Counted from the stretch's first letter, positions 41,557-50,704 are shown. The stretch is DNA of 64,000 bases from Roseiarcus sp963696665 (GCA_963696665.1 CAVOLE010000008.1:868001-932000), one strand, 5' to 3'. Program-made: numbers and translations. The notes: generated by a model from the letters alone, not told the origin.

Positions 41557-42519
41557 ATGGCGATCGTCAGGACCCTCTCGCTCTCGCTCGCGGCGATCGT
41601 GTTTCCTATAGTCGGATTAGGCATGGACATTGGAAAGACTGACCCGGGGGCGCTGTGCGGAGGGCGATCGTACGCGCGGATCAGCGTTCCTTCGGGCGCC
41701 TCTCCCTATGTTGAACTCGCCGCGGATGGGGTCACGGGGCCATTCTTGCTGGATTATGGCGCAACCCGCAGCTCGTTGTCGGCGGCAGTGTTTTCGGGTC
41801 CCGACGGGTCAACCAAAACGGCCGCGGTTTCGCTTCCGGGCATTGAACGAGCGGATTTTCACCTCGCCCGGTACTACCTCATGCTTCAACCAGGAAAAGG
41901 ACAGCTCGGCGTCATCGGCGATGATCTTCTGTCCCGGCTCACGGTTCAGCTCACTGATAGCACGGCGTTCCTGAGCACGGAATCCTGCCGGCCCGAGGCG
42001 CTCCTCGCGCACGGCTTGACGCCTGTCGCCCAAAACGGCTTTTTCTCTTCCGACCCCTCCAAAGTCCGCGCCGGACTGCCCAATGTTCCGGTCGTCTTTT
42101 TGCGCTTAGGAGACGTTCGGGTCTGGGCGCAAATCGACACCGGCTACGAGGACTTCGTCTACTCGCGCTCGGTCGACATCAACCAGGCTTTGTTCGACCG
42201 GCTCGTCGCGAGCGGCGCGAAGCTGGATCGGGTCGAGGACATCGACATCTGGACATGCGACGGACGCGAACACCGGCCCGTCTATCGGATCAGGGGCCGG
42301 CCGCTGACGATTGAAGACCAAGGGGGGAAAAAGATCGTCGAAACGGAGGAGTTCCATCTGGTTGTAAAGCCGGCAAACTCATGCGGGGGGATCGCGGACA
42401 TGAAAGAACCCGCAGCCCAGCTCGGCGCCTCGTTTCTCAACCTTTTCGGCGCCGTCATTTTCGATCCGAGAAACACGACGGTGTGGCTCGGCGCTCGCGA
42501 CCCTGCAGATGGCAGGTAG
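41557..42519 (+). CDS. Exported aspartyl-protease-like protein (two-motif retropepsin/pepsin fold)
   Basis: The product has 320 residues from ATG 41557, with a signal-like N-terminus (MAIVRTLSLSLAAIVFPIVG). Two Asp motifs of the aspartic protease type are visible: GPFLLDYGATRSSLS near 60-75 and WAQIDTGYEDFVYS near 190-204. The first reads Asp-Tyr-Gly in place of Asp-Thr-Gly. The domains are related internally (SVPSGASPYVELAADG, and VPVVFLRLGDVRVWAQIDTG), as in duplicated pepsin-like enzymes. Two to four cysteines are present. Activity cannot be judged; a non-canonical first triad may mean an inactive or specialised enzyme. It stands alone. Confidence 0.6.
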   Translation: MAIVRTLSLSLAAIVFPIVGLGMDIGKTDPGALCGGRSYARISVPSGASPYVELAADGVTGPFLLDYGATRSSLSAAVFSGPDGSTKTAAVSLPGIERADFHLARYYLMLQPGKGQLGVIGDDLLSRLTVQLTDSTAFLSTESCRPEALLAHGLTPVAQNGFFSSDPSKVRAGLPNVPVVFLRLGDVRVWAQIDTGYEDFVYSRSVDINQALFDRLVASGAKLDRVEDIDIWTCDGREHRPVYRIRGRPLTIEDQGGKKIVETEEFHLVVKPANSCGGIADMKEPAAQLGASFLNLFGAVIFDPRNTTVWLGARDPADGR

Positions 42520-42539
42520 AACAGCAATAGCACTTGGGT

Positions 42540-42618
42540 CGTCATCGCGAGCGTAAGCGAAGCGATCCAGGAGTCGCTGGGCGCTCCGCGACTCCTGGGT
42601 CGCCGCGTCGCCATGACG
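42540..42618. repeat. Second copy of the dispersed intergenic repeat, without nested palindrome
   Basis: CGTCATCGCGAGCGTAAGCG opens and CCATGACG closes the stretch; the inner hairpin AGGAGTCGCTGGGCGCTCCGCGACTCCT pairs AGGAGTCGC with GCGACTCCT. It aligns with 16623-16752 but the CCATAG...CTATGG unit is missing here. It lies between two convergent genes and may also end transcription. Confidence 0.7.
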
Positions 42619-42624
42619 TCCCAG

Positions 42625-43815
42625 TCAGTGCGCTGTCTGCGCCGCGATTGTCTCGAGCCGCGAGCCGATCGCCTCCAAAAGCAGCTCGTGCGCCCTCGCG
42701 GCGATATCCTCCATCGAGGGCGAGTTGGCGAGCAGCGAACGCGCGCGGCCCACAATCTCCGCTTTGGTCGGAATGTGAGGCAGATTGAACTCGCTGAAGA
42801 TGTCCATCGCGGCGAAGGGCTGCGACTGGGCGAGCCGAGCGCGGAGATCCGCCAGGCCGCTGTTCCCCAGCGCGGCGGCGACCGCGGTCGCGATACGATC
42901 GGGATAATAGCTTTCCGCGACCAGCGAGGCGGCGCGGCTGATGACCCGGGTTCCGAGCTTGTGCTGGTTCTGCATGATCTCGGCGGTCGGACGCTTCACA
43001 TTCCAAATCAATCCGAGCCGCTCGAGCAGCTTCAGGAGATAGAAGGTCGGGTCATATTCCCACCAGTAAAATCCTTGGCGCGCGCTGCTCTGGTAGGCAT
43101 GATGATTGTTGTGCCAGCCCTCGCCCATGGTGATGATCGCGAGCAGCCAATTGTTGCGGGAATCGTCGCCGGTGATGTAGCGCCGCTTCCCGACGAGATG
43201 GGCGAGCGAATTGATGCAGAACGTCCCGTGATAGACGGCGACGGTGCTCCAGAAGAAGCCGACGATCAGCCCCGGCCAACCGGCGACGGCGAAACAGATG
43301 ACGGCAAGCGCGAAAGCGGGCGCCAACTCGAAGCGATGGAGCCACATCAACTCGGGGTATTTGGCAAAATCCTCCACCCGGTTGAAGTTCGTCGTGCTTT
43401 GACCGCGGGAGAAAATCCAGCCCACGTGGCTATAGAGAAAGCCCATGCGCCGTGGCGAATGAACGTCGAGTTCGGTGTCGGAATGGAGGTGGTGGTCGCG
43501 ATGGTTGGCCGCCCACCACAACACGCTCTTCTGCGCAGTCGTTTGCGCGAGCAGTGCGAGAACGAACTGGAAGACGCGGCTGGTGTCGTAAGCCCGGTGG
43601 GAAAAGTAGCGATGGTAGCCCGCCCCGATGGCGAAAATCCTGAGCCAATAAAGACCGAGGCCTAGCGCCAGCGCTTCCGCGGTGACCCCGGTCCAGATCG
43701 CGGCGAAACACGCCAGATGCACGATCAAAAACGGTATGGTCGACGGAAAGACAATATCGGTCGAGGAGTCACGGTCCAAGGGCGGCTCCAAGTTCGAACG
43801 GGGATCCTGGCTCAT
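42625..43815 (-). CDS. Acyl-CoA/acyl-lipid delta-9 fatty acid desaturase
   Basis: The enzyme inserts a double bond into membrane fatty acids using a di-iron centre. The 396 residues have the three histidine boxes in order: GYHRYFSHRAY (about 66), HRDHHLHSD (about 105) and GEGWHNNHHAY (about 232), with hydrophobic hairpins between them (PFLIVHLACFAAIWTGV; FALAVICFAVAGWPGLIVGF). The last 100 residues form an added helical tail not needed for the core fold. ATG 43815 has a weak leader. It is a single gene between two convergent or unrelated units. Confidence 0.9.
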   Translation of the reverse strand: MSQDPRSNLEPPLDRDSSTDIVFPSTIPFLIVHLACFAAIWTGVTAEALALGLGLYWLRIFAIGAGYHRYFSHRAYDTSRVFQFVLALLAQTTAQKSVLWWAANHRDHHLHSDTELDVHSPRRMGFLYSHVGWIFSRGQSTTNFNRVEDFAKYPELMWLHRFELAPAFALAVICFAVAGWPGLIVGFFWSTVAVYHGTFCINSLAHLVGKRRYITGDDSRNNWLLAIITMGEGWHNNHHAYQSSARQGFYWWEYDPTFYLLKLLERLGLIWNVKRPTAEIMQNQHKLGTRVISRAASLVAESYYPDRIATAVAAALGNSGLADLRARLAQSQPFAAMDIFSEFNLPHIPTKAEIVGRARSLLANSPSMEDIAARAHELLLEAIGSRLETIAAQTAH

Positions 43816-43944
43816 GGGTGCGAACGATCCGATGCTGCGCGGGCGATCGAGGCCCGCTTATAGATTCGAACAATATCATACGACCCGTCCAACCGACAAA
43901 ATATGTGACCGGCCGCCGCTGTCAAAGCACGGCCCTCGCCCACG

Positions 43945-44274
43945 CTAATTGATGACCCGCAGGATGCGGTTCGAGGGATCGACGAGCACCCGATGACCGT
44001 TGATGAAGGCCGAACCCATTCCCCCCGCTCGCGGCGTGACCTGCACATTGTCCGGCACGACCTGCCCGGGCGTAACCGCGCCCGCATAGCCGGCGGGATG
44101 GCCTGAGGTGGAAGGAGGCAGATAGGCCCGCGCCGAAGGGAGTGCGTTTGGCTGCGTCGTCGACGTGCTGAGATCCGACCCTACCCTGCCGCCCACCGGT
44201 CCATCCTGCTGTGCGTAGCCGACGGTAGGAATCGGGAATAGGGCTGCAATGACGGCGAGGTGCGAAGCGCGCAT
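43945..44274 (-). CDS. Small exported protein of unknown function
   Basis: The start is ATG 44274 (MRASHLAVIAALFPIPTVGY), after GAGGAGGTCTTTG, a strong ribosome site. About 109 residues with a signal peptide to AQQ. The mature part is Ser/Pro/Gly-rich. It ends in a compact segment with VPDNVQVTPRAGGMGSAFIN and GHRVLVDPSNRILRVIN, which resembles the C-terminal half of DUF1236-like periplasmic proteins. No cysteines. Function unknown. Confidence 0.65.
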   Translation of the reverse strand: MRASHLAVIAALFPIPTVGYAQQDGPVGGRVGSDLSTSTTQPNALPSARAYLPPSTSGHPAGYAGAVTPGQVVPDNVQVTPRAGGMGSAFINGHRVLVDPSNRILRVIN

Positions 44275-44399
44275 CAAAGACCTCCTCGTAAGATGCCAGA
44301 GTGCAAACGCGGCCGGGTCACCAACGGTTCCGGCGCGGAAACCGGATAATGTCGGAGGAGATTAATCGCAAGCTGGGGTCGAATTGCGGCCAAAAAAGC

Positions 44400-45047
44400 T
44401 CAGCCTTGCCGAAAGCGGAATACGCCAGTCCGCTTGATCTCGGAATCCTCGAGTTCCCGCGTCACCGGCACGGAATATTCGATCACGCAGTCCAGGCGGT
44501 CAAGCGGAAGGTAGGACCGGCGCGGATCGCCAATCAGGACGGTCGCCCCGCGGCGCGCAAGCGAGGCGAGCCAATCCATCGCCACGCCCGCCAGCTCCTT
44601 TTCATAAGCAATGTCGCCGGCCAGCACGACCTCCCAGCCGTCATCGGCGCCGATCAGGTCTTCGAGGCGCGGCCAGACGGCGGCGCCGTTCTCCGTGGAA
44701 TTGGCTTCGATTGCGGCGATGGCGAAGGCGTCGATGTCGGAAGCCGCGATCTCCGCCGCGCCGGCTTTGGCCGCCGCGATCGCGACCAGCCCCGAGCCGG
44801 AGGCGAAATCGAGGACCTGCTTGCCCTTGACCAACGCCGGATTATCAAGCGCGTAACGCGCGAGCGCCTGACCGCCGGCCCAAGCGAAGGCCCAGAACGG
44901 CGGAGGCAGACCCATCGCGCCAAGCTCCTCCTCGGTCTTCTTCCAGATCGGCACGGCCTCGTCCGCGAGTTTGAGCCGGATCTCAGGCGTCAGCGGCGGG
45001 GCGGTGAGCCGGGTGTTGGCGAGGATGAAGTCGCGCTTTCCGTTCAT
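44400..45047 (-). CDS. SAM-dependent methyltransferase (ETFB-lysine/PrmA-like family)
   Basis: The product has 215 residues from ATG 45047 (MNGKRDFILANTRLTAPPLT). SAM-binding motif I is VLDFASGSGLVAIAAAKAG (about 78-96), followed by ASDIDAFAIAAIEANS at motif II. The short ppFWAFAWAGGQALARY segment before it is typical of the methyltransferase-16-like/ETFB lysine family. The target is probably a protein lysine or small molecule; it cannot be fixed from sequence. It stands between two unrelated genes. Confidence 0.82.
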   Translation of the reverse strand: MNGKRDFILANTRLTAPPLTPEIRLKLADEAVPIWKKTEEELGAMGLPPPFWAFAWAGGQALARYALDNPALVKGKQVLDFASGSGLVAIAAAKAGAAEIAASDIDAFAIAAIEANSTENGAAVWPRLEDLIGADDGWEVVLAGDIAYEKELAGVAMDWLASLARRGATVLIGDPRRSYLPLDRLDCVIEYSVPVTRELEDSEIKRTGVFRFRQG

Positions 45048-45244
45048 GCAGGTTCGACCGACGCCGCGTCGATCGCAAACCTAAAGCAGAGATCCTCAAT
45101 CCGGCCAACGCCGAATTCACCACCAAGGACACGAAGGCCACGAAGGAATCCGCGCCACTCTCTGTGATCTTCGTGATCTTGGTGGTGCGCCTTCGCGTCC
45201 GCCGTCCTTCGGCTTGGCCAGAAGTCTCTTTAGCGTCAAGGCGG

Positions 45245-45887
45245 TCAACTCCGCAGCAGCGCGGCCGTGAGTTCGCCATAGCCCGCGATCGTCGGATGGT
45301 CCGTGTCGAGCGGCCGCTTGTGCAAGGTTGTGACGACAACCACGGCCGCGCCGGCGGCCTCCGCGGCTTGAATGCCGGCAGGAGCGTCTTCGAACACGAG
45401 GCAGTCCTCGATCCTTTGTCCCAAGCGCTTCGCCGCGAGCAGGAAGCAATCGGGCGCGGGCTTGCCGCGCTCGACATCTTCGCCAGTGACCCAAATAGCG
45501 GGCGGCGGCAAGCCAGCGGCCTCAAGACGACGAAGGGCGAGATTGCGCGGCGACGAGGTGACGATGGCCCATCGGTCGGGCGGCAGCGACGCAAGAAACG
45601 CCGCAGCTCCGTCGATAACCTCAATTCCTCCCACATCCTCCATCTCGGCGAGCAGGATCGCCTCAACCTCAGCGTGAGGGTCGACACCCGGCAGCTCAAG
45701 CTGGGTGATGACGTCGAATTCCGCGCACGCCGTGGATCTTTGGAAGGAAGGCGGCGACATCCAGACCCTGCCGCTCCGCCCAGGCGGCCCATACGCGCTC
45801 GGCCGCCGCGACCGAACTGATGATCGTGCCGTCCATGTCGAACAACAGGGCGCCGAACACGCGGTCAGAAAGGGTGCTTTTGCTCAT
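45245..45887 (-). CDS. HAD-family sugar/phosphoglycolate-type phosphatase, frameshifted
   Basis: The first frame starts at ATG 45887 (MSKSTLSDRVFGALLFDMDG), with the nucleophile Asp in FDMDGTIISS, and loses similarity after FLPKIHGVR. The second frame resumes at EFDVITQLELPGVDPHAE and holds IVTSSPRNLALRRLEAAGLP (motif II Ser), GKPAPDCFLLAAKRLG (motif III Lys) and CLVFEDAPAGIQAAEAAG (motif IV Asp). One extra G near 45720 would explain it, giving 213 residues. The family includes beta-phosphoglucomutase and glycerol-phosphate phosphatase; the substrate is open. Confidence 0.82.
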
Positions 45888-46116
45888 GGCGGCGTCGGTA
45901 CCGCGAAGGCGCCGAGCAAGCAACCTCGTGGAGACGCAGACGGCGCCACCCGGAAAGGTCGGCCACGCGGCAAGGTTTGTTTTGCGTTTCACATCTCAGG
46001 CAGTATTATCTCGACCTGCAGCCGCGAGGCCCTTGCAATCCGTTTGCTAGAGCGGACGTCGAAGGAGGACAGGCTGCTACGGCCATCACGGGATGAGGCC
46101 ACATTTAGGGGGTTCC

Positions 46117-46908
46117 ATGAAACTTGAACGATGCGCATTGCGTGTATTTGGCGCTTTAGCCGCGTCTGCTCTGGTGGGCGCAACGCTTGCCGCGGCTCCG
46201 GCGAGCGCCGCGGTTACGAACATCAGCAGTTCGTCGACCATCTTGGATGTGACGCTAAAGATTGGCGGAACTCCTGTGAACGTCGGGCCAGAGTACCCTG
46301 CTTCCGGTTCGGCACCGCCCGCGTACAACGCGAATAACTCGTTCGCTTCCTTTAGCGACAGTTTTAACACGCCGCTGGGCCAGTTCAGTTTTTCGACCGG
46401 CGTTCTCGCGGACACTGCGAGCGGTGACGTTGCGACCGCAGAGGGCGCTGCGTCCTCCAGTCTCGCCAGCCTGAACATATCAGGCCCATTGTTCCAGATT
46501 ACCGCGTCAGCCATCAGTTCAGAAGCATCGGTCGACGGAACCCCGTCAGCGGACGGCTCGAGCACACTGGCCGACCTGACCATCACCATCGCAGGGTCGT
46601 CGATCAACATTCCCCTCGACCCGTCGCCGAATGACGTGATTTTCGATGATTTCGGCGTGAAGGTCACCCTGAACGAACAACTTCATCAGGTCGAAGGCGG
46701 CTTTGGCGAAGGAATAAGGGTCAACGCCATTGCGGTCGACATCGACAAATTCTTCGGTGTGTCAGGCCACATCGACATCGCCCAATCGGAGGCGAGCATC
46801 AGCGAAGCCGCCGTCCCCGAACCGTCGACCTGGGCGATGATGGCGATGGGCTTCGTCGGGCTGGCGTACGCGTATCGCCGCGGGCGGAAGGTCGCAACGA
46901 TCGGCTGA
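46117..46908 (+). CDS. PEPxxWA-CTERM sorting-domain protein, second copy
   Basis: The start is ATG 46117 (MKLERCALRVFGALAASALV) after AGGGGGTTCC; 263 residues, with a signal peptide to about 33 (ASA). The long middle is Ser/Asn/Ala-rich and beta-prone (TILDVTLKIGGTPVNVGPEY; TLADLTITIAGSSINIPLDP). The C-terminus carries VPEPSTWAMMAMGFVGLAYA and a basic tail RRGRK, the exosortase-type triad. The body is unlike that of the PEPxxWA protein at 39201. Secretion and surface attachment are expected of the class; the role is unknown. Confidence 0.82.
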   Translation: MKLERCALRVFGALAASALVGATLAAAPASAAVTNISSSSTILDVTLKIGGTPVNVGPEYPASGSAPPAYNANNSFASFSDSFNTPLGQFSFSTGVLADTASGDVATAEGAASSSLASLNISGPLFQITASAISSEASVDGTPSADGSSTLADLTITIAGSSINIPLDPSPNDVIFDDFGVKVTLNEQLHQVEGGFGEGIRVNAIAVDIDKFFGVSGHIDIAQSEASISEAAVPEPSTWAMMAMGFVGLAYAYRRGRKVATIG

Positions 46909-46920
46909 GCGTAAAGCAGG

Positions 46921-46942
46921 AGGGCGGCTTGTCGGCCGCCCT
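46921..46942. terminator. Hairpin between convergent PEPxxWA gene and UPF0262 gene
   Basis: AGGGCGGC and its exact complement GCCGCCCT flank the loop TTGTCG, 13 bases after the plus-strand stop and 15 before the minus-strand stop. TTAGG follows. It is the only structure in the 48-base convergent gap, so it probably ends both units. Confidence 0.6.
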
Positions 46943-46956
46943 TAGGCCCTTCGCGG

Positions 46957-47445
46957 TCACACCCGCCAGCGCAAGGCCGAAACCAGCGCGAACAGGCGCC
47001 GCGCGGTCGCCTGGTCGATGTCGATCGTGCCGGTAAGCCGCTGGGCCATCAGGTCGGCGCCTTCATTGTGCAGCTTGGTGCGTTCGCGGTCGATCGCCTC
47101 GATCTGGCGCGGGCTCGAGGCCCGGATCGCCGAATAATAGGTCTCGCAAACCAGAAAATAGTCCTTGAGCAACGGCCTGAACGGCGTCATCGACACCACG
47201 ATCGTGGCCGCGGTCTCGTCCTTCGCGGTTCTGACCTCGAAGGTCAGCTTCGATTCCTCCTGCGAAATCTTCAGCACATAGGGGCCGTCGTCGCGGCCCG
47301 GGACGCCGAAGGAATTTTCCTCGATCAGGTCGAAGATCGCGACCGTCCGCTCGTGATCGACATCGGGCGCGCCGCGCGGGATCGTCGCTTCGTCCAGGAC
47401 CACCTCGGCGAGGCGATTGCGGCTTTTGGCTGGTTTCAAGCTCAT
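46957..47445 (-). CDS. UPF0262 family protein
   Basis: The product has 162 residues, matching the UPF0262 length and pattern: RLAEVVLDEATIPRGAPDVD, then RTVAIFDLIEENSFGVPG and KDYFLVCETYYSAIRASSP. This family is conserved in alphaproteobacteria with no known activity. It overlaps the hisD stop by four bases, the order also found in related genomes. No signal peptide. Confidence 0.88.
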   Translation of the reverse strand: MSLKPAKSRNRLAEVVLDEATIPRGAPDVDHERTVAIFDLIEENSFGVPGRDDGPYVLKISQEESKLTFEVRTAKDETAATIVVSMTPFRPLLKDYFLVCETYYSAIRASSPRQIEAIDRERTKLHNEGADLMAQRLTGTIDIDQATARRLFALVSALRWRV

Positions 47446-48743
47446 GGGCTATTCGCGCGAAGCCGCAAGGCGACGGAGCGGGCGTGCGCCTCGAGCCCCT
47501 CGGCCTGCCCGAGCGCGATCGCCGCGGGGCCGAGCGCGTCGAGCGAGCGGGCGTCGCATCTCAGGAGCGACGTGCGCTTCATGAAGTCGAGCACGCTGAG
47601 GCCCGACGAGAAGCGCGCCGAGCGCGCGGTCGGCAGGACGTGGTTCGAGCCCCCGACATAGTCGCCGATCGCCTCGGGCGTATGGGGTCCCAAGAAGATC
47701 GCGCCGGCGTTTGAGATTTTGTCGCTGAGCGCCTCGGCGTCCTCCGCCATGATCTCGAGATGCTCCGGCGCCAGCCGGTCGACGAGCGGAATGGCCGCCT
47801 CGAGCGACGGGCAGAGGATGACGGCGCCGTTTTCGCGCCAGCTTGCGCCGGCGATCTTGGCCCGCGGCAGGCTCTCGAGCTGACGCTCCACTTCTGCTTC
47901 GGCCGCCCGCGCGAGGCCTGCATCGTCGGTGATGAGGATCGACTGCGCCGCCTCGTCATGCTCGGCCTGCGCCAAAAGATCGGCGGCGACAAAACGCGGA
48001 TCGGCGCCGCCATCGGCGAGGACCACGACTTCGCTGGGACCTGCGATCATATCGATGCCGACGACGCCGAACACCCGCCGCTTGGCCGCCGCGACATAGG
48101 CGTTGCCGGGGCCGACGATCTTGTCGACCGGGGCGATCGTGTTCGTCCCATAGGCGAGCGCGGCGATCGCCTGCGCGCCGCCGACCCGATAGATCTCGTC
48201 GACCCCTGAGATGCGCGCCGCGGCAAGCGCCAGCGGATTGGTTTGCCCGTCGGGCGTCGGCATGACCATCACGATGCGCCGGCAGCCCGCGATCTTGGCC
48301 GGCACGGCGTTCATGATGACCGAGGACGGATAGCTGGCCGCGCCCCCGGGAACATAGAGGCCGACCGCGTCGATCGGCCGCCACCGCCAGCCGAGCTGAA
48401 CCCCGAGCGGATCGGTGAAGAAAAGGTCGGCCGGCTTCTGGCGCAGGTGAAAATCCATTACCCGGGCGTGCGCGAGCTTGAGCGCTTCGAGCGCTCTTTT
48501 CTCGCAGGCGCCGATCGCCGCCTCGATGTCGGCGGCGGCGATCTTCAGTCCAATCCTGCCGATTTCGATGCGCTCGAAGCGTAGCGACAATTCGGCCAGC
48601 GACGCGTCGCCCCGGTGGCGCACGTCGTCGATGATGTCGGCGACGGCGAGGTCGACGTCGGCCGACGTCTCGCGCTTGGCGGCGACGAGCGCTGCGAAGC
48701 GCTTATCGAAATCCGCCGACTGCATATCGAGCGCCATGGCCAT
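47442..48743 (-). CDS. hisD: Histidinol dehydrogenase HisD
   Basis: HisD oxidises histidinol to histidine with NAD and zinc in two steps. The start is ATG 48743 (MAMALDMQSADFDKRFAALV), giving 433 residues; the frame extends to 48854 through an intergenic repeat, which is not coding. Conserved pieces: AVGLYVPGGAASYPSSVIMN, DKIVGPGNAYVAAAKR, AGPSEVVVLADGGADP and the active-site LAPEHLEIMAEDAEAL. GAIFLGPHTPEAIGDYVGG is also family-typical. It is followed by the UPF0262 gene with a four-base overlap; no other his gene is in the window. Confidence 0.95.
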   Translation of the reverse strand: MAMALDMQSADFDKRFAALVAAKRETSADVDLAVADIIDDVRHRGDASLAELSLRFERIEIGRIGLKIAAADIEAAIGACEKRALEALKLAHARVMDFHLRQKPADLFFTDPLGVQLGWRWRPIDAVGLYVPGGAASYPSSVIMNAVPAKIAGCRRIVMVMPTPDGQTNPLALAAARISGVDEIYRVGGAQAIAALAYGTNTIAPVDKIVGPGNAYVAAAKRRVFGVVGIDMIAGPSEVVVLADGGADPRFVAADLLAQAEHDEAAQSILITDDAGLARAAEAEVERQLESLPRAKIAGASWRENGAVILCPSLEAAIPLVDRLAPEHLEIMAEDAEALSDKISNAGAIFLGPHTPEAIGDYVGGSNHVLPTARSARFSSGLSVLDFMKRTSLLRCDARSLDALGPAAIALGQAEGLEAHARSVALRLRANSP

Positions 48744-48782
48744 GGCTAAACGGAACTCTCCAACCTGGTCGCGGCGCTGGCC

Positions 48783-48918
48783 CTCATCCGGCGAGCTTCG
48801 CTCGCCACCTTCTCCAGGAGGGAGAAGGGATTTGCGCCGCCCCCCTCTCCCCATAGGGCGTTCGGAAGAACGCCCGTCTCCCGACGGGCTGTCGGGAGAG
48901 GGTCGGGGTGAGGGTCTC
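48783..48918. repeat. Dispersed intergenic repeat of a second type, carrying the nested palindrome
   Basis: CTCATCCGGCGAGCTTCGCTC opens, with hairpin GGCGAGC/GCTCGCC, and GTCGGGAGAGGGTCGGGGTG closes the stretch, complementary in part to CCCTCTCCC inside it. Within it, 48851-48892 matches in reverse orientation the palindromic unit of 16694-16738: AGCCCGTCGGGAGACGGGCG against AGCCCGACCGGAAGGACGGG, then TTCCGA and CGCCCTATGG in both. The flanking repeat is otherwise unrelated to that at 16623. Confidence 0.7.
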
Positions 48919-48955
48919 GGGCCTCATACGCGAACTCGCCTCACTGCGCCAAGCG

Positions 48956-49411
48956 CTAGGCGCCCGACGCGGCGGTGAGGGCGTGGCCCGGGCAGGCCTG
49001 GGCGGGGACCCGATGCTCCATGTCACGGAGTTCGACCTCGACGCACTCGACTTCAAGGCGCACCAGCGCGCCATCAGCGAAGGCCAGGATGATAATGCCG
49101 GCCGGCGGGTCCGTCTTCTCGAACGTCACGCCTAGGAGATTGAGCGTCGCGTCCGGGTCTTTCTCGTTGAGGCCGAGATGGGAAACCTTAAGGACGCGGT
49201 CGAACCTCAACACGCTGGAGACGCGCTCCTCGGGCCCGGTCTTTGCGCCGACCCAATCGTAGCGCATGCCGGCGACGAGAAAGCGGCGCTGACGCGGCAG
49301 CCAGGTCATATCGACGCGTTTGACGCAAGTGTCCTGAATATGGGCGGAAATGACGCCCAGGCCCTCGCGGTCGAGCGCGACAAGCTTGAGCGCCTGGCCG
49401 ACACCCGCCAT
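48956..49411 (-). CDS. DUF2948 family protein
   Basis: The product has 151 residues from ATG 49411. DUF2948 pattern: LKLVALDREGLGVISAHIQD, then RFLVAGMRYDWVGAK and EERVSSVLRFDRVLKVSHLG; the end holds RLEVECVEVELRDMEHR. It is found next to murA and hisD in many alphaproteobacteria and has no known role. It is three bases from the murA stop, so the two are likely co-transcribed. Confidence 0.85.
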   Translation of the reverse strand: MAGVGQALKLVALDREGLGVISAHIQDTCVKRVDMTWLPRQRRFLVAGMRYDWVGAKTGPEERVSSVLRFDRVLKVSHLGLNEKDPDATLNLLGVTFEKTDPPAGIIILAFADGALVRLEVECVEVELRDMEHRVPAQACPGHALTAASGA

Positions 49412-49414
49412 CGG

Positions 49415-50704
49415 CTAGCTCGCGAGCCGCGTGATGTCGGCGCCGCACGCGCCGAGCTTCTCTTCCAGCCGCTCGAAGCCGCGGTCCAAGTGGTAGACCC
49501 GGTTGACGATCGTCTCCCCCTCGGCCGCGAGGCCCGCGATGACGAGCGAAACTGAGGCGCGCAAATCGGTCGCCATCACCGGCGCGCCGCGCAGGCGCTT
49601 GACGCCGCTGACGATCGCCGTGTCGCCCTCGAGCTTGATATGCGCGCCGAGGCGGGCGAGCTCCTGCACGTGCATGAAACGGTTCTCGAAAATGGTCTCC
49701 TTGATCCGCGAGACGCCTTTCGCGCGCGTCATCAGCGCCATGAACTGGGCCTGCAGGTCGGTGGGGAACCCGGGAAACGGCGCCGTCGTGATGTCGACGG
49801 CGCCGATCCCTGCGCCGTTTCGTCTGACCCGCACCCCGCGGTTGTCGCTGCTCACCGTCGCGCCCGCTTGCGTCAGCGCGTCGAGAGCCTCGTCCAACAG
49901 ATCCTCGCTCACGCCCTCAAGCACGATATCGCCGCCGGTCATCGCCACCGCTGTGGCGTAGGTGCCCGCTTCGATCCGGTCAGGCAGAACGCGGTGATGG
50001 GCGCCGTTGAGCCGGGCGACGCCGTCAATCTCGATCGTCGGCGTGCCCGCTCCGCGAATGCGTGCGCCCATCTTGTTGAGGCAAGCCGCAAGATCCGCGA
50101 CCTCCGGTTCGCAGGCCGCGTTGCGGATCAACGTCACGCCGTGCGCGGTCGAGGCCGCCATGATCGCCACATGCGTTCCCCCAACGGTGACCTTGGGAAA
50201 CTCGATCTCCGCTCCGCTCAGGCCCTTTGGCGCCTTGGCGACCGCGTAGCCCGCGTCGATTTCGATCTGCGCGCCGAGCTTCTCCAGCGCCATGAGCAAC
50301 AAGTCGACCGGCCGGGTGCCGATCGCGCAGCCGCCAGGCAGCGAAACACGGGCCGCGCCCATTCGCGCGATGAGCGGCGCGATGACCCAGAAGCTGGCGC
50401 GCATCTTCGCCACCATTTCATAAGGCGCGGTCGTGTCGACGATGGTGCGGGCGCGCAAATGCGCGGTCTGGCCGGTGCCGGCCTCCTCGCCGACGCGCTT
50501 GCCGTCGACCGAATAGTCGACGCCTTGATTGCCGAGGATATAGGCGAGCTGGGCGACGTCAGCGAGGCGCGGCAGATTTTCAAGGGTGAGCGTCTGATCT
50601 GTCAGGAGCGAGGCGATCATCAGCGGCAGCGCCGCGTTCTTCGCCCCCGAAATCGGAATCGCGCCGATGAGCTTCGCCCCGCCGCGAATTTGTATGCGAT
50701 CCAT
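49415..50704 (-). CDS. murA: UDP-N-acetylglucosamine 1-carboxyvinyltransferase MurA
   Basis: MurA makes the first committed peptidoglycan precursor from UDP-GlcNAc and PEP. The 429 residues are complete. SGAKNAALPLMIASLLTDQ gives the N-terminal substrate Lys/Asn pair, and ARVSLPGGCAIGTRPVDLLL holds the active-site cysteine. TAPFPGFPTDLQAQFMALM and ENRFMHVQELARLGA are family segments. ATG 50704 is followed upstream by a 12-base tandem repeat. It precedes DUF2948 on the same strand. Confidence 0.96.
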   Translation of the reverse strand: MDRIQIRGGAKLIGAIPISGAKNAALPLMIASLLTDQTLTLENLPRLADVAQLAYILGNQGVDYSVDGKRVGEEAGTGQTAHLRARTIVDTTAPYEMVAKMRASFWVIAPLIARMGAARVSLPGGCAIGTRPVDLLLMALEKLGAQIEIDAGYAVAKAPKGLSGAEIEFPKVTVGGTHVAIMAASTAHGVTLIRNAACEPEVADLAACLNKMGARIRGAGTPTIEIDGVARLNGAHHRVLPDRIEAGTYATAVAMTGGDIVLEGVSEDLLDEALDALTQAGATVSSDNRGVRVRRNGAGIGAVDITTAPFPGFPTDLQAQFMALMTRAKGVSRIKETIFENRFMHVQELARLGAHIKLEGDTAIVSGVKRLRGAPVMATDLRASVSLVIAGLAAEGETIVNRVYHLDRGFERLEEKLGACGADITRLAS

